From contig JADGHD010000022.1 of NCBI GenBank assembly GCA_019689615.1, positions 1-19,275 on the forward strand: a DNA stretch of 19,275 nucleotides. Reading direction: 5' to 3'. The notes under the pieces are model-generated. The model ran no database searches. It was not told the origin of the DNA and saw nothing but the letters and a program-made list of their open reading frames with translations. Both the position numbers and the translations under genes were made by a program. Shown here in pieces: positions 13,189-19,275 of this stretch. Source of the DNA: Frankia sp. (GTDB lineage Bacteria > Actinomycetota > Actinomycetes > Frankiales > Frankiaceae). Numbering within the stretch: position 1 is the first letter of the stretch; every line of letters begins with the position of its first letter.

Positions 13189-13962
13189 ATGAGCGGACTT
13201 CTCGAAGGTAAGCGGGTCCTGGTCACCGGCGTGCTGACCGACGCGTCGATCGCGTTCGCCGTCGCCCGCATCGCACAGGAGCAGGGCGCGACGGTCGTGC
13301 TCACCGGCTTCGGCCGCGGCTTGTCGATCACCCGCCGGATCGCCCGCCGGCTGCCGAGCGAGCCGCCTGTCCTGGAGCTGGACGTCACCGACGAGTCCCA
13401 CCTCTCCGGCCTCGCCGACAAGGTGCTCGAGCACGTCGACGGGCTGGACGCCGTGCTGCACGCCGTCGGGTTCGCGCCCGAGTCGGTGCTCGGTGGCAAG
13501 CCCTTCGTCGAGGCTCCCTGGTCGGACGTCTCCACCGCGCTGCAGGTGTCGACCTGGTCGCTCGCGTCGCTGACCCGGGCGGTGCTGCCGGTGTTCGGCG
13601 AGCGGGGCAGCGTCGTCGGCCTGGACTTCGACGCCTCTGTCGCCTGGCCGTCCTACGACTGGATGGGCGTCGCCAAGGCCGGCCTCGCCTCCGCTGCCCG
13701 CTACCTGGCCCGCGACCTCGGCCCGCGGGGCATCCGGGTGAACCTGGTGTCCGCCGGCCCGCTGCGCACGATGGCCGCGAAGAGCATCCCCGGCTTCGAG
13801 AAGATCGAGGGTGTCTGGGACGGCCGGGCTCCCCTGGGCTGGGACGTGCAGAACACCGAGCCCGCCGCCCGCGCCTGCGTCGCGCTGATGTCCGACTGGT
13901 TCCCCGCCACCACCGGCGAGATCATCCACGTCGACGGCGGCTTCCACGCGGTCGGCATCTAG
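13189..13962 (+). CDS. fabI: Enoyl-ACP reductase, InhA/FabI type
   Basis: A 257-residue NADH-dependent reductase that performs the last step of the FAS-II cycle, trans-2-enoyl-ACP to acyl-ACP. It aligns with mycobacterial InhA from the first residue (MSGLLEGKRVLVTGVLTDASIAF). The catalytic Tyr156 and Lys163 correspond to InhA Tyr158 and Lys165, and Phe147 to Phe149. The substrate loop, TMAAKSIPGFEKIEGVWDGR, is about ten residues shorter than in InhA, so a conventional FabI chain-length range is likelier than very long chains. Ala92 sits where InhA has Ser94. ATG 13189 is supported by AGGA at 13178-13181 and by the family start; the in-frame GTG at 13165 is less likely. The symbol inhA would be equally defensible. 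Confidence 0.95.
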   Translation: MSGLLEGKRVLVTGVLTDASIAFAVARIAQEQGATVVLTGFGRGLSITRRIARRLPSEPPVLELDVTDESHLSGLADKVLEHVDGLDAVLHAVGFAPESVLGGKPFVEAPWSDVSTALQVSTWSLASLTRAVLPVFGERGSVVGLDFDASVAWPSYDWMGVAKAGLASAARYLARDLGPRGIRVNLVSAGPLRTMAAKSIPGFEKIEGVWDGRAPLGWDVQNTEPAARACVALMSDWFPATTGEIIHVDGGFHAVGI

Positions 13963-13985
13963 GCGAGCGCCCGCCGGGCCGCCGG

Positions 13986-14001
13986 CCGGCCCAGCGGCCG
14001 G
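13986..14001. terminator. Hairpin between convergent fabI and the Eis-like gene
   Basis: CCGGCC and GGCCGG form a 6-bp GC stem with the 4-nt loop CAGC in the 42-bp gap between the two stop codons. The position is right for a bidirectional terminator. There is no U-tract. Confidence 0.4.
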
Positions 14002-14004
14002 GCC

Positions 14005-15387
14005 TTAGAACGGCGTGCCAGCGTAGGGCAGCGGGTCGACGCGAAACAGCTCGTCTGCCCTGGTCAGCGCGGCCTGGTCGCGGGCCTGGACCCGGCCGGC
14101 GGCGGCCAGCTGCCACCAGCGGGTGCCGCCCAGGTAGGCGGCGCCGAGCGTGGCCACGTCGGTCTGCAGGTCGGCGCCGGTGGCCGGGGCGTCGGGCAGC
14201 CGGGCGGCCCCGGACCCGCTCACCTCGTAGCAGCCGCTGTTGTCCGCCAGCAGCTCGTCGACGACCTCGATCGTCACCGCGCCGACGCCGTCCCGGTAGG
14301 TCCGCGCGGCGAGCGCGGCCGGCACGTCGAGCAGCCGCAGCCAGGTCTCGTCCTCGGTCGCGGTGATCTTCATCGCCCGCTGGTCGGTCAGCATGAACGG
14401 CAGCGGGTCGTCGAACGGCAGCTCGAAGTTCAGCCGGGTGACCAGGTCAACACCCAGCAGGTAGCGCAGCAGGCCGGCCCTGGCTTGCTGGCTGCCGACG
14501 ACGAAGTCGTGCACGTCGACGGCGCGGTCCTCGCGGTGGCGCCAGCCCTGCGGGGCCTCCGGCTGGTAGCGGACGAACCCGTCCTCGGCCCCCGGCGCGC
14601 CGTGCACCGCGATGTAGTGCTCGTTGCCAGCCTCGACCGCGGCGCGCAGCCGCCGGATGTTCCACCACCGCTCGCTGCGCCCGATCGCGCCGGGCTGGTG
14701 GGCCGCGCTCTCGTACACCCTGGCCAGCAGCTCCCAGGTGCTGTCGGCCGACGGGTCGAGCAGCCGCACCGGGCCGTGCGCGCCCGCGACGGTGGGCCGC
14801 AGCCGGGCCCGGGACCGCAGGACCTCGCCGGTCACCGCCCGGGTGGCGACGCCGTAGCCGAACCGTTCGTAGATCACCGCCTCGCTGGCCCGCAGCGTCG
14901 CGACGACGTCACCGCGGGTGCGCGCGTCGGTGAGCTGGGCCCGCATCAGCGCGGTGAGCAGGCCGCGGCGGGTGTGGGTGGGCAGGACCCCGACCCGGGT
15001 GACGGCGGCGTGCGGCAGCCGCCGGCCGCCGGGCACCGCAAGCCAGCTGGCCAGCGAGTCGGTGGAACCGACGAGCTGGCCGTCGACGAACGCGCCGAAC
15101 TGGCGGCCCTCGTGGAAGTAGGCCGCGCCGGTCTGGTCCTCGGCGAAGAACGGCAGCGAGGGGATCGAGACCAGCGCGGTCTCGAACACCCGCATCAGGG
15201 CCGCCCGTTCCGCCGGCTCCAGCGGCCGGATCTCGGCCGGCCCCGCCACCGGCCCGCTGTCCGGCCCCGCCGCCGGCCCGGGTGGCCCGGCGGGCGGCTG
15301 CGCGCCCGGCTCCGCCGACCCGGCGGAGCGTCGCCCGCTGCCCGCCACGGTCGGGCCGAGCGCCGTCGCACCGCCAGCCATCATCAT
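14005..15387 (-). CDS. Eis-like GNAT N-acetyltransferase
   Basis: A 460-residue protein of the Eis family, which transfers acetyl groups from acetyl-CoA to amines and in some species acetylates aminoglycosides. Three parts are visible. The first 50 or so residues are a disordered Gly/Pro/Ala extension. A GNAT domain has the acetyl-CoA loop VGVLPTHTRRGLLTALM (132-148) and YERFGYG (173-179), where Tyr173 is the candidate general acid. A second GNAT-like and sterol-carrier-like C-terminal region ends in Phe460, and Eis uses its C-terminal Phe carboxylate in catalysis. The start at 15387 is the first of three consecutive ATG codons and has a GGAGGGG site just upstream. The open frame upstream to 15810 is not used. 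It is divergent from the LhgO-like gene. The real substrate is unknown. Confidence 0.9.
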   Translation of the reverse strand: MMMAGGATALGPTVAGSGRRSAGSAEPGAQPPAGPPGPAAGPDSGPVAGPAEIRPLEPAERAALMRVFETALVSIPSLPFFAEDQTGAAYFHEGRQFGAFVDGQLVGSTDSLASWLAVPGGRRLPHAAVTRVGVLPTHTRRGLLTALMRAQLTDARTRGDVVATLRASEAVIYERFGYGVATRAVTGEVLRSRARLRPTVAGAHGPVRLLDPSADSTWELLARVYESAAHQPGAIGRSERWWNIRRLRAAVEAGNEHYIAVHGAPGAEDGFVRYQPEAPQGWRHREDRAVDVHDFVVGSQQARAGLLRYLLGVDLVTRLNFELPFDDPLPFMLTDQRAMKITATEDETWLRLLDVPAALAARTYRDGVGAVTIEVVDELLADNSGCYEVSGSGAARLPDAPATGADLQTDVATLGAAYLGGTRWWQLAAAGRVQARDQAALTRADELFRVDPLPYAGTPF

Positions 15388-15670
15388 CCGGCTCCCCTCC
15401 GCGCTCTCACCGTCATCGGCCGACGGACCCGGCGCGCCACAGCGGCCCACGCTGGCCGGCTGGCCAGCCCCGCCCCGGGCCGTGGCGCCGCGGTCGTCGG
15501 CCTGTCCGTCCGGCAGCCCATCCTGGCCCGCCAGGGTGGCGACGTCACCCAGGTTTTCCGGGTCAGGTCCCACCGAGCGGGGCGCGGCGCCCGCAGTCCG
15601 GAACGGACACGGATACTGGACCGGCAGCATGCGGACGAGGTCGGCGGCGAGAAGCAGGAGGCGGCACCCG
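15388..15670. promoter_or_regulatory. Divergent intergenic region
   Basis: This 283-bp gap separates the Eis-like gene (minus) from the LhgO-like gene (plus), and must hold promoters for both. A GGAGGGG ribosome site lies next to 15387 on the minus strand and AGGAGG lies at 15656-15661 on the plus strand. GATACT (15612-15617) could be a -10 box for the plus strand but lacks a partner. No clear palindrome was found. Confidence 0.45.
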
Positions 15671-16972
15671 GTGGCAGGACGAATCGCGGTGATCGGCGGC
15701 GGGATCCTCGGGCTCGCGGTGGCCCGACGGCTCGGACAGGTCCAACCGTCGGCCGCGGTGACCGTCTTCGAGAAGGAACAGGACATCGCCCGCCACCAGA
15801 CCGGCCGCAACAGCGGTGTCGTGCACGCCGGGCTCTACTACGTCCCCGGCTCGCTGAAGGCGACGCTGTGCCGGCGCGGTGTCGGCCTGCTGCGGGACTA
15901 CTGCGCCCGCCACGGCATCCGCTACGAGGAGTGCGGCAAGGTCGTCGTCGCGGTCGATGACACCGAGCTCGACCGGCTCAAGGAGATCGCGCGGCGGGCC
16001 GAGGCGAACGGCGTGCCGGACTGCGTCATGCTCGACGGCGCCGAGCTGCGCCGGGTCGAGCCGCACGCCCGCGGTGTGGCCGCGCTCTACTCGCCGACGA
16101 CCGCGATCGTCGACTACCCGGCCGTCTGCCGGGCACTGCGGGCCGAGATCGAGTCGGCCGGCGGCACGGTGCGCACCGGCGCCGAGGTCGTCGCGATCGA
16201 CGACCAGGCGGACGGGGTGCGGCTACGGCTGCGGGTGCGGGGCGCCGTCGCCGCCCCCGCGAACGGGCACCACCCGACCGGCGCGCCGCCAGCCGGCGGC
16301 GGCGTGGTCGCGCAGGTGACCGAGCAGGTCGGCCCGTTCGACATGCTGGTCTCGTGCGCCGGCCTGCAGTCCGACCTGGTCGCCCGGCTCACCGGGGAGG
16401 ACCCGTCCCCGCAGATCATCCCGTTCCGCGGCGACTACTGGCTGCTGCGCACGCACCGCCGTGGCCTGGTCCGCGGGCTGATCTACCCGGTGCCCGACCC
16501 CCGCTACCCGTTCCTCGGCATCCACCTGACCAAGCGGGTCGACGGCGAGGTGCTCGTCGGCCCGAACGCGGTGCTGGCCGGCGCCCGCGAGGGCTACACG
16601 CTGGGCACAGTCAGGCTCGGTGACCTCAGGGGCACGCTCGCCTGGCCGGGCATGCGCGAGCTGGCGAAGGCGCACTGGCGGACCGGCGCCAAGGAGATGC
16701 TGCGCTCTGCCAGCAAGCGCGCGTTCATCGCCGAGGCCCGCCGCTACGTCCCCGAGCTGACGGCGGCCGACGTCGTCCGCGGCCCCTCCGGCGTGCGCGC
16801 CCAGGCGGTGGCCCGCGACGGCAGCCTGGTCGACGACTTCGTCCTCGCCCACCGCGGCCGCGTCCTGCACGTCCGCAACGCCCCGTCCCCCGGCGCGACC
16901 GCGTCGCTGGCCATCGCCGAGCACATCGTCGCCCAGCTCGTCCCCGAGCCGCAGTCGGACGCGACCGCCTGA
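15671..16972 (+). CDS. lhgO: L-2-hydroxyglutarate oxidase
   Basis: A 433-residue FAD-dependent oxidoreductase of the DAO superfamily. LhgO oxidises L-2-hydroxyglutarate to 2-oxoglutarate, a metabolite-repair step that passes electrons to oxygen or the quinone pool at the membrane. The dinucleotide-binding GGGILG is at 9-14, followed by the strand end TVFEKE (31-36). The family signature RNSGVVHAGLYYVPGSLKA spans 46-64, and IPFRGDYW and a late RNAPSPGATASLAIA complete the pattern. A Gly/Pro/His-rich insert near 196-210 is unusual and is probably a surface loop. GTG 15671 is chosen because AGGAGG at 15656-15661 precedes it and the FAD motif follows directly. The frame is open to 15482 but lacks support there. 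Some family members act on other 2-hydroxyacids. Confidence 0.92.
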   Translation: MAGRIAVIGGGILGLAVARRLGQVQPSAAVTVFEKEQDIARHQTGRNSGVVHAGLYYVPGSLKATLCRRGVGLLRDYCARHGIRYEECGKVVVAVDDTELDRLKEIARRAEANGVPDCVMLDGAELRRVEPHARGVAALYSPTTAIVDYPAVCRALRAEIESAGGTVRTGAEVVAIDDQADGVRLRLRVRGAVAAPANGHHPTGAPPAGGGVVAQVTEQVGPFDMLVSCAGLQSDLVARLTGEDPSPQIIPFRGDYWLLRTHRRGLVRGLIYPVPDPRYPFLGIHLTKRVDGEVLVGPNAVLAGAREGYTLGTVRLGDLRGTLAWPGMRELAKAHWRTGAKEMLRSASKRAFIAEARRYVPELTAADVVRGPSGVRAQAVARDGSLVDDFVLAHRGRVLHVRNAPSPGATASLAIAEHIVAQLVPEPQSDATA

Positions 16973-17048
16973 GCCCGACCGCTCACCCGGCTGCCGTCTC
17001 GTGGCGACGAGCATCCCGGACCGGGCCGCCGCGACGCAGACTAGTCGG

Positions 17049-18395
17049 ATGACCAAGGCGGTCGGTGCCAGCTCCAGCCGCGCGGCGACGGGCCCGGGGG
17101 ACCCCGGCCGGCCGGCCTCGGACCCAGCCGGAGCGGAAGCGGGAGCTGGCGCGCTGGCCGGGCGGGCGCTGCCGGCCGGGCTGCTGGTGGCGGTCGTGCT
17201 GCTGGCGGCGAACCTGCGGCCGACGCTGACCGGGGTCGGCCCGCTGCTGCCGGAGATCGAGCGCTCGACCGGGCTGTCCTCGGGGTGGGCCGGCCTGCTG
17301 AGCACGCTGCCGCTGCTCACGTTCGCCCTGACCTCGCCGCTGGTCGGGCGGGCGGCGAGCCGGGCAGGCGAGAGCCGGCTGATCGCGCTGTCGCTGGTGG
17401 TGCTGGCCGCCGGCACGGCGGTGCGGTCGATCCCGGCGATCCCGCCGCTGTTCGCCGGGACCGTGCTGCTGTCGGCGGCGATCGCCTGCGCGAACGTGCT
17501 GCTGCCGGCGGTGATCCGGCGCCAGGTGCACCCGCGCCGGATCGGCGCGGTCAGCTCGCTCTACGTCACCGTGATGAGCATCGTCGCGTCGCTGGCGTCC
17601 GGGATCGCCGTGCCGCTGGCCGAGGTCCTGCCCGGCGGCTGGCGGGCCTCACTGGCCTGGAGCGCGGCGCTCGCGCTGGTGGCGCTCGCGGTCTGGGGCC
17701 CGCGGGCCCGCGCCGAACGCGCCGCCGGCCTCGCCGCGGCACCCGCCCCGGCCGCTGCCCCGGCGCCAGCCCCGGCCGGTGCCCCGGCGCCCGCCAGGGC
17801 TGGCGGCGCGCCGTGGTGGTCGTGGCTGGCCTGGCAGGTCAGCCTTTTCATGGGGCTGCAGTCGCTGGCGTTCTACAGCCTGGTCGCCTGGCTGCCGACG
17901 ATCCTCGCCGACCGCGGGCTGTCGGCGGCCGCGGCCGGCTGGATGTTGTTCCTCTACCAGCTGGTCGGGCTGTTCGCGAGCAGCGCCGTCGGCCTGATGA
18001 CCGGGCGCGGCGACGACCAGCGCTGGCTGGCCGCCGGCTGCGCGCTGCTGGTCACGGCCGGCCTGGTGGTGCTGCTGGCCGTGCCGGGGCTGGCCCTGCT
18101 CGCCTGCGCGGTGGCGGGTGTGGGCAGCGGCGTGCTGATCGTGCTGGCGCTGGCCTTCCAGAGCCGGCGGGCCGCGACCGGCGAGCAGGCGGCGGCGCTG
18201 GCCGGGATGGCGCAGGGCGTCGGCTACGGGGTGGCCGCGACCGGCCCGCTGCTGCTCGGCGTGCTGCACGACGCCGTCGGCAACTGGACGGTCCCGCTGT
18301 CGGTGCTGGTCGGGCTGTCGCTGGTGATGGCCGTCGCCGGCTACGGCGCCGGCCGCGACTCCCTGATCCCGCTCAGCCGGCCGGGCCGTCGCTGA
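17049..18395 (+). CDS. CynX/NimT-family MFS transporter
   Basis: A 448-residue major facilitator transporter with about twelve hydrophobic segments. The first one carries LAANLRPTLTGVGPLLPEIE, the signature of the CynX/NimT group, which includes the E. coli cyanate transporter homologue CynX and the nitroimidazole transporter NimT. The substrate cannot be inferred. The N-terminal 35 residues are a polar Gly/Ala/Ser tail. The central cytoplasmic loop (about 229-255) is a low-complexity Ala-Pro stretch, longer than normal for the family. ATG 17049 is used. The open frame extends to 17001 but no ribosome site is evident at either. It follows lhgO by 76 bp on the same strand, so co-transcription is possible. 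Its last 23 bases overlap the convergent reductase gene. Confidence 0.9.
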   Translation: MTKAVGASSSRAATGPGDPGRPASDPAGAEAGAGALAGRALPAGLLVAVVLLAANLRPTLTGVGPLLPEIERSTGLSSGWAGLLSTLPLLTFALTSPLVGRAASRAGESRLIALSLVVLAAGTAVRSIPAIPPLFAGTVLLSAAIACANVLLPAVIRRQVHPRRIGAVSSLYVTVMSIVASLASGIAVPLAEVLPGGWRASLAWSAALALVALAVWGPRARAERAAGLAAAPAPAAAPAPAPAGAPAPARAGGAPWWSWLAWQVSLFMGLQSLAFYSLVAWLPTILADRGLSAAAAGWMLFLYQLVGLFASSAVGLMTGRGDDQRWLAAGCALLVTAGLVVLLAVPGLALLACAVAGVGSGVLIVLALAFQSRRAATGEQAAALAGMAQGVGYGVAATGPLLLGVLHDAVGNWTVPLSVLVGLSLVMAVAGYGAGRDSLIPLSRPGRR

Positions 18396-19275
18396 TCGCG
18401 GCCAGCAGCGGGAGCACGGTGGCGCAGGTCGGGGTGGGCACGCCGTGCTCGGCGCCGATCCGCACGACCGCGCCGATCAGGGCCTCGTGCTCCAGCGGCC
18501 GGCCGGCGATGCGGTCGTAGAGCATCGACGTGCCGGCGCCCGGCGGCTGGTGGCGCAGCCGCCGCACGGTGAACTCGGGCAGGCCGTCTGGCACCGCCGC
18601 GCCGTCGGCCCTGGCGACGGCGACGGCCTCCCGCATGATCCGCAGGGCCAGCTCGGCGACGTCGTCGCGGCGCAGCACCTCGAGGCGGCGGCCGGTGAGC
18701 GCGGTCAGCGTGTTGGCCGCGCTGTTGACGCACAGCTTCGTCCACGCCGCGGTGGCGAAGTCGTCGGTCAGCCGCAGCTCCCCGCCGGTCAGCACCCGCT
18801 CGCCGAGCCGCTCGGCCAGCGGGGTGTCCGGGACCTGCATGACGCCGCCCGCCCGGTGCCGGATCACCCCAGGGCCCAGCGCCTCGGCGTTGATGTAGAC
18901 GACCGCGGGCAGCACCGCATCGGGGACGGCGACCGAGGCGACCCGCTCGGCGTGCCGGACCCCGTTCTGGGCGACGATCACGCCGGTGCCGGGGCCGACG
19001 GTCGCGGCGAGCCACGGCGCGGCGGCCGCCGTCTGGTGGGCCTTCGTGGCCAGCAGCACCCAGTCGAACCCGGCGACGTCCAGCGGGAGCTGCGACGGGT
19101 GGGTGACCACCTCCGCCGGCACCGGCGCCTCGACCTCGCCGCCGTCCGGGTCACCCGAGATCACCACCAGCCGCTCGAACGGCCGGCGCGTGCACAGCCA
19201 GACCTCCGCCCCGGCCGCCGCCACCCGCGCGGCGAAGTACCCGCCCACCGCGCCGATGCCGATCACGGCGACCCG
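18373..19275 (-). CDS. Ketopantoate reductase-like protein (PanE/ApbA family), 5' end cut
   Basis: A partial gene of at least 300 codons for a 2-dehydropantoate 2-reductase family enzyme. PanE uses NADPH to reduce ketopantoate to pantoate for coenzyme A. At the N-terminus the Rossmann motif reads RVAVIGIGAVGGYFAAR, and the window ends inside the codons just before it, so the true start is probably a few bases beyond 19275. GTG 19266 is inside the motif strand and too late. LLATKAHQT, VAQNGV and the C-terminal domain start AAWTKLCVNSAANTLTALTG hold the expected Lys and Asn residues. The last part has RHQPPGAGTSMLYDRIAGRPLEHEAL, close to the family's PSMLQDxxxGRxTEID motif. Several members of this family act on other 2-oxoacids, so the substrate is uncertain. 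Confidence 0.9.
   Translation of the reverse strand, partial: RVAVIGIGAVGGYFAARVAAAGAEVWLCTRRPFERLVVISGDPDGGEVEAPVPAEVVTHPSQLPLDVAGFDWVLLATKAHQTAAAAPWLAATVGPGTGVIVAQNGVRHAERVASVAVPDAVLPAVVYINAEALGPGVIRHRAGGVMQVPDTPLAERLGERVLTGGELRLTDDFATAAWTKLCVNSAANTLTALTGRRLEVLRRDDVAELALRIMREAVAVARADGAAVPDGLPEFTVRRLRHQPPGAGTSMLYDRIAGRPLEHEALIGAVVRIGAEHGVPTPTCATVLPLLAAISDGPAG

Noticed and set aside
10988..13535. Long minus-strand open frames opposite hemH, the PGPGW gene and fabI
   Set aside because: Repetitive Arg/Gly/Ala products without domains, opposite genes with clear families.
15482..15670. Longer N-terminus of the L-2-hydroxyglutarate oxidase
   Set aside because: GTG 15671 has AGGAGG upstream and the FAD motif follows at once, as in the family. 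The extra part is low in complexity.
1..19275. tRNA, rRNA, riboswitch or integrase attachment sites
   Set aside because: No cloverleaf, rRNA signature, known aptamer core or integrase gene was recognised on either strand.

Overview
The window is very GC-rich throughout (roughly three quarters G+C by eye), with strong third-position GC bias, GTG and TTG starts, and an actinobacterial set of families: an InhA-like enoyl reductase, a coproporphyrin-type ferrochelatase, an Eis-like acetyltransferase, an XRE-type TPR domain and an MgtA-like mannosyltransferase. I read it as chromosomal DNA of a high-GC actinomycete. A Frankiaceae-type genome fits the gene content, but that is inference. No rRNA, tRNA, CRISPR array, transposase or phage gene was found.

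Layout. (1) 1-2895: a TPR protein that looks like a regulator without its DNA-binding head, preceded by two matched palindromes. Then a tandem array of GCGATCGC palindromes and a cytochrome P450. (2) 2896-3687: an unrecognised protein, probably translated from a leaderless mRNA. (3) 10088-3897, minus strand: a run of DUF167 protein, a 1080-residue protein that is clearly related to pyruvate dehydrogenase E1 (AceE) but has lost its cofactor motifs, and two GT4 glycosyltransferases whose genes overlap by 4 bp. (4) 10326-13962, plus strand: fabG, hemH (TTGA overlap with fabG), a PGPGW-type membrane protein with a histidine-rich tail, and an InhA/FabI-type enoyl-ACP reductase. This links FAS-II steps with the iron-insertion step of heme synthesis. 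The hemH 3' end is disrupted by a long, nearly pure C tract that looks like a sequence artefact. (5) 14005-18395: a divergent Eis-like acetyltransferase and L-2-hydroxyglutarate oxidase pair, then a CynX/NimT-type MFS transporter. (6) 18373-19275: a ketopantoate reductase-like gene cut by the window edge, overlapping the transporter tail to tail.

The best candidate for something undescribed is the AceE-like protein at 6423-9665. It keeps the E1 architecture along its length, including a His-Ala-Ala-Pro segment. By eye it lacks the GDG thiamine-diphosphate motif, the Asn of that motif and the Glu of the cofactor-activating segment, and it carries a long disordered N-terminus with tandem repeats. 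Second are the non-coding structures: twin palindromes before the TPR gene, a GCGATCGC array that supplies a possible P450 promoter, and a 14-bp tandem duplication just before the AceE-like gene.
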